Shown in pieces: positions 32,701 to 39,004 of a DNA stretch of 64,000 nt (position 1 is the first letter of the stretch; each line of letters begins with the position of its first letter). The stretch comes from Lampris incognitus. Taxonomy: Eukaryota > Chordata > Actinopteri > Lampriformes > Lampridae. The stretch spans positions 54,959,457 through 55,023,456 of the forward strand of contig NC_079215.1 in assembly GCF_029633865.1 (NCBI RefSeq), given 5' to 3'. The notes beneath the pieces were generated by a model. That model saw only the letters and a program-made list of their open reading frames with translations. It was not told where the DNA came from and ran no database searches. The position numbers were made by a program, and so were the translations under genes.

Positions 32701-35346
32701 GCGCTGTTCCACATGAAGTTCCGTGGGAAACACATCCTTTGCCATAGTCTCAGGGCATCACCTAGTGTTCTGTTATCGCTACTACATCTCATGCTGCCTA
32801 AGCCTTCACACGGCTTCATTTTTGGTGTTTGCATGGGAGGTTGTTCTCCACCATGAAATGACCAGCAGCCACGTTCGCCCGTCTTGTTCCTACCCCACTA
32901 CGTCACCGATATCACCTGACATGTGGTTGTGGCAAAAGCCGCCGCTGAAGATTTCTGTTGATTGACACTCCTTTTACCCGCTGTGTGTTTGTGTAGTCGG
33001 ATCATGACGTACAGGGAGCACAACGCCTGGGTGGTCAAAGCCCACCTGCAGAAGGAGACAGAAGGACACATCATCAGTGTCAGGTACTCTCGCTGTCTCT
33101 TCCAGTCGGTGTGATTTCTGTTCACTCGCGGTTATAGATTAGCCAGCGGTCTCTGGCCTGTGCTGACTGTTATTCTCCCCCCCCACCCTAACTGCCCCGC
33201 CAGTGTCAACGGGGACGTTCGATTCTTTGAGCCAAGGACGCCGGATTCAGTCAACGTGCTGCAGACGGTGAAGGGGTTGACGGCCCTCGACATCCACCCA
33301 CAGGCCAACCTGTTCGCCTGGTAAGTTCAGTTGTCACTAGAGTCACCCAGAAGCCCCTGCCCTGTGCAGAAGTCATGAAAACAGTCATCTAAATGTAAGC
33401 TGAATGCTGGATGTTAACTTTGAGCATGATGGGAACCAGCTGTCATGTGTTTTGCAAACTCCCCTTTCACCCTGGGTGACGTCCCGGTGTCATCAGTATG
33501 TGCTGTGATGCCATCTGTACCGCCAGTAAAGTCCCTGCACCTGGGGGCCTCCCGGTGGTGTGGCGGTCAATTCCATTGCCTACCAACACGGGACTCGCTG
33601 GTTCAAATCCCCGTGTTACCTCTGGCTTGGTCAGGCGTCCCTACAGACACAATTGGCCGTGTCTACAGGTGGGAAGCCGGACAGGGGTATTTGTCCTGTT
33701 CGCTGCACTAGCGCTTCCTCTGGTCGGTGGTGGAGCAGCAACCGGGACAGCTCACAAAGAGCGGTGTAATTGGCAGGATACAATTGGGGAGAAAAGGGGG
33801 GGGGGAATTGAAAAAAAAATACAACTGGGAGGAAAAGGGGGGAAATTCCACACACAAGAAAAAAGTCCCTGCGCCACCACCAGCACCACCAACTCCCATT
33901 CATGTCTCGGACCTTCTGACTAAATTAGGGGCTCGCGTAACAAAATTATGCAAAACTATCAAGTTGCCATTGCAGCTGATTTATTTGACTGTTCTTGGAG
34001 CCACAGGGTTACTAAGACAAGCTAATGATGCTAATGATGTTGTGAGCCAAGCCTTCACCAGGGTGTGCTAAATCTGTCTCGTTCTTTTATGCTTTCATCT
34101 CTCCCTCCCTCCCTCTCTCCCTCCCTCCAGCGGATCAATGAACCAGTTTATAGCTGTGTACAATGCTAACGGGGATGTGATCAGCAACATTAAGTACTAT
34201 GACGGCTTCATGGGTCAAAGGATTGGCGCCATCAGCTGTTTAGCTTTCCATCCGTACTGGGTAGGCAACTGATACTGATCATAATAACTCCAAGTTTGTT
34301 TTTACAGTGCCAGCGTGCAAATATGATGAACGTCGGTCAGGGCGACTGTTCGGGGGGGGAATAGCGTGATCCTCCCATGCGCTACGTCCCCCCTGGTGAA
34401 ACTCCTCACTGTCAGGTGAAAACACTCCACATGTATCAGAGGAGGTGTGTGGTTGTCTGCAGCCCTTCCCCGGATCAGCAGAGGGGGTGGAGCAGAGACC
34501 GGGACGGCTCGGAAAGAGTGGGGGTAACTGACCTTTCGCAAAGTCCTGCCCCCCTTAGTTATTGTTGCTATGCCCGTCAAGCATTTCAGAACTATCCAGG
34601 AAGTAGCCGGAAAACACCAAAACATGAAGGAAGAAATCAGCGCGTCGTGTGGGTAAAAGTAACAGTAATAATACGTTAGCTGTATTAGCTAGCAATAATA
34701 GCTAGTAGCAAGCTTAGCTTGGAGCAGACAGGTTGATTTTGGATGGATTAAGCTGGCCATGGGGTCTGCTATACTGCCACATCTATTGCCCACATTGCGC
34801 TTCTTGCGTTCTGGGTTTCGGGAAGGGAAAGAAAATGACACCCCCTCCAAACCTTTCACATATCTAGTATCCGATCTGCAGATCCCATAGGCACACCGTT
34901 TCAGCATTTTGCTGTGTGTTTGAAAGCTTGACGGACCGTTGCTAAGGTAGGATTGGACCAGCACCGTTCTGGGGCGGTACTTTGCGAAAGGTCAATTGGC
35001 CGGATACAGCTGGGGAGAAAAAGGGGGAAAAACACACATCATCTTTTCAGGCAGGCCTTTATAAAATGTCCCGATTTTATGTTTTGACTTTGTTGTTTGT
35101 ACATTTTCACCTCATGTTCTTTTTTATTTCATTTTTAGCAACGTGTAGTCGTTAACTTTGCGTCTCATTTTATCACATTTTCATTTTAATAATTGTTTAA
35201 AGCACCTTGCAGCAGCCGTAGAAATTTCCCTCAATATTAAACACGCCTTTTCCGTCCGCCTGTGCTTATCCCCACAGCCCCATCTGGCTGTAGGCAGCAA
35301 CGACTACTACATGTCCATCTACTCTGCAGAGAAGAGGCTCAGATAA
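3556..35346 (+). CDS. RPTOR: RPTOR (raptor), C-terminal part, last nine coding exons (gene span)
   Basis: Raptor is the scaffold of mTORC1; it recruits substrates and helps place the complex at the lysosome. Exons are 3556-3670, 4668-4792, 10110-10211, 27517-27623, 28819-28946, 32997-33083, 33204-33320, 34131-34260 and 35278-35346. All have AG acceptors and GT donors, and reading frames join without error. The 980 bp encode about 326 residues that form the C-terminal seven-bladed WD40 propeller. Blade signatures visible in order include FWDWEKG, LRIWKNF, IRIWDTE, VRVYDRR, VRFFEP, FIAVYN and YMSIYS. The order and wording match vertebrate raptor as I recall it, including [10 protein letters not shown] and YYDGFMGQR. 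The N-terminal caspase-like and HEAT parts lie to the left of the window. The intron after the third exon is 17.3 kb and mostly repeats. Confidence 0.95.
3745..4112. repeat. Dispersed fish repeat with TTAATCGATAAT-type ends
   Basis: The right side contains 'cagattaatcgataattata' and 'accattagttgcagcc', and the middle has 'ttggggctctgggaactta'. I recognise this layout from an abundant non-coding teleost repeat with palindromic TTAATCGATTAA ends. It is diverged and no transposase is present. Confidence 0.5.
4240..4612 (+). mobile_element. SINE family A, head-truncated copy
   Basis: Body of the tRNA-derived SINE that recurs throughout the window. It lacks the tRNA head and begins at the segment corresponding to 'cgtgttacctccggcttggt'. 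It then runs through 'ggccgtgtctgcgggtggga', 'ctagcgcctcctccggtc', 'cctcactgtcaggcgaaaag' and 'ggatcggcagagggggtgga' to a G-rich end. Confidence 0.85.
4668..4792 (+). CDS. RPTOR: RPTOR exon, WD40 blades 1-2
   Basis: Acceptor CCGTAG, donor GTTGGA. The first base completes a Cys codon, then [35 protein letters not shown] and LLLTAT. The exon ends one base into an Asp codon. The internal phase is consistent with both neighbours. Confidence 0.95.
5235..5328 (+). mobile_element. LINE 3'-end scrap
   Basis: Contains 'acaggaagagatggaaatgg' and 'cccctaacgggaacagccga' followed by a GTAGTAGT tail. The same end is found at 5485-5532, 29665-29945 and, inverted, at 41100-41215. The fuller copy shows it is the C-terminal and 3' end of a LINE. 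Confidence 0.6.
5350..5382. repeat. (TG)n microsatellite
   Basis: Uninterrupted TG dinucleotides, about 15 units. Confidence 0.9.
5485..5532 (+). mobile_element. LINE 3'-end scrap, second copy
   Basis: Contains 'gatccgctgtggcgacccct' and 'aacgggagcagccaaaag' with an AGTAGTAGTAG tail. It belongs to the same family as the copy at 5235-5328. Confidence 0.6.
5580..5619. repeat. (TG)n microsatellite
   Basis: About 18 TG units in an AT-rich context. Confidence 0.9.
6609..6976 (+). mobile_element. SINE family B, near full-length copy
   Basis: The tRNA-like head has an A-box region 'tggcgcagtggttagcgcgg' and a B box 'gggttcgagcc'. The conserved body includes 'gtttgcatgttctccccatg' and 'tttcctcccacggtccaaag'. 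The 3' part has 'tgctgggataggctccagca' and a GGATGGATGGAT tail. The family is very common in fish. Short matching flanks (ACGTCG at 6604-6609 and at 6978-6983) may be a target-site duplication. Confidence 0.88.
6985..7161 (+). repeat. Dispersed repeat C, copy 1, left part
   Basis: Contains 'tttattgtttccccgaaccc' and 'acagcagtacaacacaaaga'. It resembles the left part of the uninterrupted copy at 53603-53960. It ends in TGTCCAAGAGAG, which is repeated at 8240-8251 on the other side of an insertion. Confidence 0.6.
7162..8239 (+). mobile_element. Composite insertion into repeat C, ending in a SINE B tail
   Basis: About 1.1 kb flanked by a perfect 12-bp direct repeat TGTCCAAGAGAG (7150-7161 and 8240-8251). 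The right part (about 8002-8239) is the 3' half of SINE family B with an ATGGATGGAT tail. The left 840 bp is unclassified. It carries two similar segments (7266-7345 and 7750-7842, both with 'ccaacagcccctcgaatt' and 'gagaaaattgcg') and a perfect hairpin at 7564-7597. The copy of repeat C at 53603-53960 shows the uninterrupted site. Confidence 0.6.
7564..7597. repeat. Perfect inverted repeat (14-bp arms, 6-nt loop)
   Basis: Arms GCTGACGGCACCCA and TGGGTGCCGTCAGC around TGTGCG. GC-rich, so it would form a stable hairpin as DNA or RNA. Function unknown. Confidence 0.9.
8240..8345 (+). repeat. Dispersed repeat C, copy 1, right part
   Basis: Contains 'gtcggaactgccggtctgca' and 'tgggctagcagttagcttag', nearly identical to 53885-53935. 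Confidence 0.75.
8500..8607. repeat. Two tandem 54-bp units
   Basis: 'ggtactgggtgaggccactg' at 8500 and 'ggtactgggtgaggtcgccg' at 8554 start two units of 54 bp. Both end in a 'gccatc-tcccacac' stretch. Confidence 0.85.
9061..9400 (-). mobile_element. RTE-like LINE fragment, C-terminal end
   Basis: Read on the minus strand this gives [40 protein letters not shown] and [10 protein letters not shown]. These match the C-terminal part of the larger LINE copy at 26110-27130. The open stretch is about 110 residues and 5'-truncated. The clade name is uncertain. Confidence 0.75.
9567..9599. repeat. (CT)n microsatellite
   Basis: About 15 CT units. Confidence 0.9.
10110..10211 (+). CDS. RPTOR: RPTOR exon, WD40 blade 2-3
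   Basis: Follows a strong pyrimidine tract ending CCCCCCAG; donor GTCAGC. It encodes [25 protein letters not shown] and SDMLPTTR. The first codon (Asp) is split with the previous exon and the last (Gly) with the next. One residue appears missing in the FAD-KNPEM stretch compared with the human wording I recall. Confidence 0.95.
10699..11085 (+). mobile_element. SINE family A copy
   Basis: The tRNA-like head has 'ggtagcgtggcggtctattc' and B box 'ggttcgaatcc'. The body follows the family order (CGTGTTACCTCCGGCTTGGT, CTAGCGCCTCCTCTGGTC, CTCACTGTCAG). It has a short internal deletion near 10987 and a G-rich end. Confidence 0.9.
11700..12677. repeat. 1-kb CT-rich tandem array
   Basis: CTCTCTCG, CTGTCTCT and ACTCTCACTCACTCTCT blocks recur in a higher-order pattern. 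The + strand is almost entirely pyrimidine. The open frames here (over 300 codons of Ser, Leu and Arg) are a by-product of repeat composition. Confidence 0.95.
13223..13618 (+). mobile_element. SINE family A copy
   Basis: The head has 'ggtagcatagtgatctattc' and B box 'agttcgaatcc'. The body is complete with a deletion near 13410. It ends in 'ataattgggggagaaaaagg'. Confidence 0.9.
13866..13926. repeat. CA-rich microsatellite
   Basis: Two ACACACTCAAGCATGC units followed by an AC run. Confidence 0.85.
16930..17398 (-). mobile_element. SINE family A copy, inverted
   Basis: Reads on the minus strand from a head at 17398 (GGTAGCGTGGCGGTCTATTC, then B box GGTTCGAGTCC) through the full body. It reaches an A-rich end at 16930-16960, where the + strand shows TTTATTTATTTA. 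Confidence 0.9.
18965..19382 (+). mobile_element. SINE family A copy
   Basis: The head begins 'gggcgtccgggtggtgtagc' with B box 'ggatcgaatcc'. The body is complete and ends in 'ggggagaaaaaaaattc'. Confidence 0.9.
19994..21518. repeat. 1.5-kb GA/GAGT tandem array
   Basis: An uninterrupted GA run is followed by GAGT, GAGAATGAGT and GATAGAGA blocks. A longer phrase containing 'gcgagttggtgatagtgaga' recurs near 20205, 20505, 20848 and 21268, which indicates segmental amplification. The + strand is purine-rich, the opposite of the array at 11.7 kb. A 546-codon minus-strand frame here is an artefact. Confidence 0.95.
22150..22990. repeat. 54-bp tandem array, about 15-16 units
   Basis: The unit contains 'tacatggacacctccatcac', 'tgtcctctacatctacaccc' and 'ctttagatcc'. 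The period is exactly 54 bp, so one frame stays open for about 290 codons with the repeated motif [18 protein letters not shown]. Unit variants include AGCATCCC in place of TACACCCC and TATAACTAC in place of TACATCTAC. The open frame is discussed as a finding. Confidence 0.9.
23707..23755. repeat. (TG)n microsatellite
   Basis: TG run with single interruptions. Confidence 0.85.
24140..24272 (-). mobile_element. SINE family B, 3' end only
   Basis: Inverted 3' part: 'ccatccattatctgaacccc', 'ggatgctggagcctatccca' and 'cctggacaggccgccag'. Confidence 0.8.
24307..24432 (-). mobile_element. SINE family B, 3' end only
   Basis: A second inverted 3' fragment 160 bp from the previous one, with the same segments and an ATCCATCCATCC start. 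Confidence 0.8.
25007..25153. repeat. Foldback repeat with arms of about 60 nt
   Basis: The left arm starts 'agaaggttgaatcagttcat'. The right arm, reversed, reads 'agaaggttgaaccagtccat'. Similarity continues through 'gatacgtttcatcactca' on both sides. Almost the whole 147 bp is one imperfect hairpin, as in a MITE or a repeat that has lost its core. Confidence 0.85.
26110..27130 (+). mobile_element. RTE-like LINE, 3' half of reverse transcriptase (5'-truncated)
   Basis: Nearly 300 codons stay open. In order: [19 protein letters not shown], the catalytic [12 protein letters not shown] at about 26334-26370, [64 protein letters not shown] and [20 protein letters not shown]. This is the second half of a LINE reverse transcriptase with the usual C-terminal tail. 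The upstream half and endonuclease are absent, so it is a dead 5'-truncated insertion. The same family appears inverted at 9061-9400. The clade (RTE or a relative) is a judgement from memory. Confidence 0.85.
27517..27623 (+). CDS. RPTOR: RPTOR exon, WD40 blade 3
   Basis: Acceptor CTTCAG, donor GTATTG. It completes a Gly codon, then [20 protein letters not shown] and [15 protein letters not shown]. It ends on a codon boundary, matching the next exon. Confidence 0.96.
27876..28222 (+). mobile_element. SINE family B copy
   Basis: The head is 'ggggcggcacagtggtgcag' with 'ggttcgaaccc' as B box. The full body runs to 'ataagcggcttggataatga'. It sits 250 bp downstream of an RPTOR exon. Confidence 0.88.
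28819..28946 (+). CDS. RPTOR: RPTOR exon, WD40 blade 4
   Basis: Acceptor CCGCCAG, donor GTAAGA. It encodes [20 protein letters not shown] and [19 protein letters not shown], then PNE and the first two bases of a Cys codon completed in the next exon. Confidence 0.96.
29440..29664. repeat. Dispersed repeat flank
   Basis: Begins 'caagttcaagtcaacattat' and contains 'acaatatagaaaagtacacc'. Similar material resumes after the LINE scrap at 29945 ('cagctattcagcaacctgac'), which suggests one element split by an insertion. Confidence 0.45.
29665..29945 (+). mobile_element. LINE C-terminal/3'-end fragment
   Basis: Gives [20 protein letters not shown] and [12 protein letters not shown], with frameshifts, then 'ggaagagatggaactggatg' and 'cccctaacgggatcagccga'. 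It shows that the short scraps at 5235, 5485 and 41100 derive from the end of a LINE. Confidence 0.75.
30790..31145 (-). mobile_element. SINE (family B head, different tail), inverted
   Basis: The tRNA-like head at the right end (reversed: CCCAGTGGTTAGCGCTTGTC) and B box GGTTCAAACCC are clear. It continues to the 'catgttctccccgtg' body, then a tail with 'gcatttaacccatcctagct' not present in standard B copies. Confidence 0.8.
31366..31665 (+). mobile_element. SINE (family B head, different tail)
   Basis: The head is 'ggtggcccagtggttagcac' and the B box 'gggtttgaacccc'. The tail contains 'ataggatgggttaaatgcaa' and ends at AATAAAGTGGC. It faces away from the copy at 30790-31145, so the two form an inverted pair 220 bp apart. 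Confidence 0.82.
32101..32996. other. RPTOR intron sequence
   Basis: No coding, RNA or transposon signature recognised. Short GTAGTAGTA runs lie near 32405-32490. Confidence 0.6.
32997..33083 (+). CDS. RPTOR: RPTOR exon, WD40 blade 5 (first part)
   Basis: Acceptor TGTGTAG, donor GTACTC. It completes Cys, then [18 protein letters not shown] and [10 protein letters not shown]. The last Ser codon is split 2+1. The downstream intron is only 120 bp. Confidence 0.95.
33204..33320 (+). CDS. RPTOR: RPTOR exon, WD40 blades 5-6
   Basis: Acceptor CCGCCAG, donor GTAAGT. It encodes [20 protein letters not shown] and [18 protein letters not shown], ending with two bases of a Cys codon. Confidence 0.96.
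33543..33810 (+). mobile_element. SINE family A copy, internally deleted
   Basis: The head is 'ggtggtgtggcggtcaattc' with B box 'ggttcaaatcc'. The middle of the body is missing after 'cgcttcctctggtcggt'. It ends in 'caattggggagaaaaggggg'. Confidence 0.85.
34131..34260 (+). CDS. RPTOR: RPTOR exon, WD40 blade 6-7
   Basis: A long CTCCCTCCCT tract precedes acceptor CCAG; donor GTAGGC. It completes Cys, then [36 protein letters not shown] and LAFHPYW. It ends on a codon boundary. Confidence 0.97.
34339..35030 (+). mobile_element. SINE family A body split by a MITE
   Basis: SINE sequence runs from 'gcgactgttcgggggggg' to 'gaaagagtgggggtaa' (about 34528). It resumes at 'attggccggatacagctggg' (34995), ending near 35030. 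The intervening 466 bp is a separate element. Confidence 0.8.
34529..34994. mobile_element. MITE-like element with 16-bp perfect terminal inverted repeats
   Basis: Ends TGACCTTTCGCAAAGT (34529-34544) and ACTTTGCGAAAGGTCA (34979-34994). No transposase frame was found. Because it sits inside a SINE whose intact sequence is known from other copies here, its borders are unusually secure. The superfamily is not assigned. Confidence 0.8.
35278..35346 (+). CDS. RPTOR: RPTOR terminal coding exon, WD40 blade 7 and stop
   Basis: Acceptor CCCACAG. It encodes [20 protein letters not shown] then LR and a TAA stop at 35344-35346. It closes the last blade, with the length and end expected for vertebrate raptor. 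Confidence 0.97.
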   Translation, partial: PHLAVGSNDYYMSIYSAEKRLR

Positions 35347-38300
35347 CACCTGCACACCAGACTTCCTCCTCCCCCTCCCGTCTCCCCTCACGCCACAACC
35401 TGCAGCTCTCTGACCCTGACCTTTGACCCGGAGTTCTGGGAGCCAGGATGTAAATGATACTCTATTGTACATATGCAATTAGCGCCCTGAATGTTCTAGT
35501 GATGGCTGCTGACAAAAACTCATGTTATGAACGACTATATATTATGACTATTACCATTTATTCATATTCTTATGATGAAGCTGATGATTGTAGACTTGGC
35601 TGTGCTGAGGAGCGTGTATATTTAAAATGCATATACAGAAGAAGATAGGATCTATTTTAAGAAAAAGAGGTACCCACCTATCACCCGGGGCTCTCTCTCT
35701 CTCTCGCCTCATGCCGGGCGTTGCTACCTGAAAGAACTCCGACCCTACGCACCCAGACGTGGAGGAGGGGGAGGGTCACCGGTCGAAGAACACATACACA
35801 CACACACTGTCGAAACACTTACAGGAAACATGTTAGCAGGAAAACTCGGACTCGCTCCCTGCTGGACCTCGGTCCGTTGGTGGATTCGGTTGAATGGCCC
35901 CCGACATGGATTATGGAATTTTGCTACCCGGCCTGTGTTGCTGAAAAGACATTTCTATGGATCAGTAGACGACGGACCGGGCTCATTTTGCCTGGCACTT
36001 TGACCATGCAAATATGATGGTGTGTGCGTGCGTGTGCGTTTGTGTGCTTGTGTGTATGTTGAAATGGATTATAGCACAGATACGGCCCAAAGTGGGCCAA
36101 CCCCTAGCCTTGGATACAACCGACGACCTGAAAGACTCCCACGACTGCGCCGAGACTCACGATCGTGAATATAGTCAAGCTACTCTTCCCTGACCCAGGT
36201 GTGCCAAAGTAGCGGTCTTCTGCCACGTGTAACCCCCCCGTTCTTGAGCTCCGAGAGGGGGTTTGACCTGTGCTCAGCATTAAGTGAAGAACTCCCAAGC
36301 CCAAACCGTTATTCTAAGGCTGACCTGCGCCGTGGTATTGAAAACCAGTTCGCACAGGTGGGGCAACGTGGGGTTGCAAACAGAGAAGACGTATTCCATT
36401 TTTCACAGTAAAAGTGTATCAGTACACATCCTGCTCAAGCCCGAAACACAAAAGGGATGCGACGCTAACCGTCCGTCCCGCATGCAAAGCACTGAAAATC
36501 CAGCCTCGAGCCCTCCGTTGTGGAAGTCAGAACCATTAAAGGCAGACATGCTTCCTGCAGAACCGTGGCATCTGCGGTCCGGCCCGTGCACAGAACCCAG
36601 CCTGCAGAGCTCAGAAACGGGACAAGAGACCCTCCCCTTCACCTTTTACAGCGGGGTAAAGCCGTCACAGGGACAGGGACGAGTACTTCATGAAGACGCT
36701 GTATACCGAGCCCGGGGCATATTAGTGTTTGCAGATGATTTGTTTGTTTTAACGTGCTTGGTGGGTGGGGTTCACCACGTCGGTATCATAGGAGTTCATC
36801 GGGAACGTTGTCCTTCACAGAAAAGTGATCTTAATCGACTTCCAAATACTTTTCTCTTGACTCATCGTCCCAAGTAGTAAGTCGCATCAATCTGGCAACA
36901 AAGTAGTGGAGAGAGAAGTTAATTTATAGTTTAGACTATTTAAACCAGCTGTTTAATACATTGTCCCCCAGAGTGCGCCAGACTTGGCAAACTGTACATG
37001 CCCGCTGCCTGATACCTCATGTGGTGCCTTCCTATCATCTTGGACCATCATATTGAAAAATATCAAAGGAGGGTGTCCCACATGACTTATCGGACCACGC
37101 TTATGTGACGCAAGAGGAGACGGCGAGGAGCCATTACTTGTTCAGGTCTGTCGAGGCACCCCGGAACAAGTGGCATTATGTGAAACTTGGTATTTTTAGT
37201 TCGTGTGTGTCAACACAACAGGTCATCCTGGCCACCACCACCACTTTGGACACTTCCTGGAGTATAAAAAAAAAAATCTTCTGGATTTTTTTTTTTTTTT
37301 CCCCAGTTTATTTTCTTCGGGTTTTAATCAAGATTTTATTGTCGAAAGTGTTTGGTTTTTGATATTGTTTACCACTGCGGGAGCAGTGGGAGTGGGAGGA
37401 GAAGTGTGTTCGAGGAGTGGCATCAGACTCATAGCACTTAGATCTAAGGCAGACGGTGGGGGGGGGGGGGGGCGGTCCTCCACCCACACTGCACCTGTAC
37501 ACACCCACTGTAAACTCCGCTGGCAGCCTGCACAGCGCTCCATCAATACAGCTCAGGTACGCCTCCCGGTCGCCACGGCGACCGTCAGCCTCTCCACCCC
37601 CTCCCCATCGGCATGGCAGGCAAGAGCTCAGGCGTTGTCCCATCGCCCGCCGTGCTCTGCTGTCACTCTGAGGTTGCAGTTGTGAACGTAATTGTCATCG
37701 GGGTGGCTGTTTGGGACGATGCCTGTTTTATTTGGTTTGGCTTTTGTTTGTTTTCTTTCTTTTGTTTGTTTTTTTTTTTTTTTTTAGTGGTTGTTGTTCC
37801 TTTTAATTGCGCAGCATTACCACTGACGTGCCTCTTCACCAGCTCAGCAGCTCTGCTTATTTTGCTTTTCTTTTTTTTTTTTTATTGGTTATATTGGTAT
37901 TTTTGTGTCTGTGTGTGCATGTATATGTGTAATTTCGCGTTTTTAATTTCGCGCTCGCTCGCTGGCATTTAACTTGCTTTGGTGAGGTCGAAAGACAGAG
38001 GGGTGGGGGGGTGGGGGTGGCCTTCTCACACACAATCTCTCTCTCTCTCTCTCTCGCTCTCTCTTTCTGTTCTGTCTGCCAAATTCTCATCCCACCCACC
38101 TACCCCCCCAGCACCACCTGCCCCTCCTGACCCGAAGTTTTGGTCTTCCCCTCCTGGAGGAAAGCAGAGCAAACTACTCGCCAGTGGACTGAAAACGGAG
38201 CCGGAAACACATGCAGGACATTCTGTCACCACGTAATCTCCACCATCACGTCAGCTTAGCTCAGAGGAGCCCTCCAGGATTTAGCAAGGCCTTATTGCAA

Positions 38301-38580
38301 ACCAACCCACACACACACACACACACCCCCCCCACTCACTCCCACTATTGAGACTGCTCCCACTCAGCCACATTCACCTCTCAGCACCCTGCTTCGAGTT
38401 TTAAGATTTTAGATCTGGAGGGAAGGAAAAAAAAAAAAAAAAGGATGAACATTAATAAATGTAGAGGAAAGGAAAACTGAAAACAATCAGGTGTGTCTCC
38501 GGGACTGGAGACTGCTTTGCTGACTGTGGTTTATAAGGCAGGCGATGAAATCAAATAAACCAAATACACACAGCACCTAG
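35347..38580 (+). other. RPTOR: Probable RPTOR 3' UTR and downstream flank
   Basis: Largely unique sequence without recognisable transposons, unlike the introns, as expected for a long 3' UTR. AATAAA hexamers at 38454-38459 and 38554-38559 are candidate polyadenylation signals. No transcript evidence is available, so the end is a guess. G, T and CT runs lie at 37458-37472, 37768-37785 and 38037-38065. Confidence 0.4.
38454..38559 (+). promoter_or_regulatory. Candidate polyadenylation signals for RPTOR
   Basis: AATAAA occurs at 38454-38459 and at 38554-38559, about 3.1-3.2 kb after the stop codon. They are the clearest canonical hexamers I noticed between the stop codon and the minisatellite. 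This is inference only. Confidence 0.3.
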
Positions 38581-39004
38581 ACTGGACTTTGTTTCTCAGA
38601 TGTGCACTCGCTCTACATCAACAGCCACGATGGGAAGCCGCTGAACTGCTTCCCATTGTTGACACTGTGCGTATGTGCGCCTTTATGACCGCGTTAGTTT
38701 TCGCACGATCTTCTGTTATAACATAAGCAGTCAGGGGTGTCGCCTGGGATTTTGCGCCCCTATTAAGAATGTGACTGAGCGCCCTTTATTTATTTAATGA
38801 ATCAAATAATTATTTGATTATTTTCCTGACTTCTCTCGACATTAAACCTCCACCTCTACCTCCATCCCATGCTACCAGCTCGCCCAGCAACCCCCTCGTC
38901 AACAGCCTGTCCAATAAGGGACCCGTCGTCTTAGTTTGACAAATTTGCATATAAAATGCTCCTAACAGAAAGGAATGTGATGCCGCCATAGCCCAGACTG
39001 GACC

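Noticed and set aside
36284..36877. 197-codon + strand frame downstream of RPTOR
   Set aside because: No recognisable domain and no splice partner; probably chance within the 3' UTR or flank.
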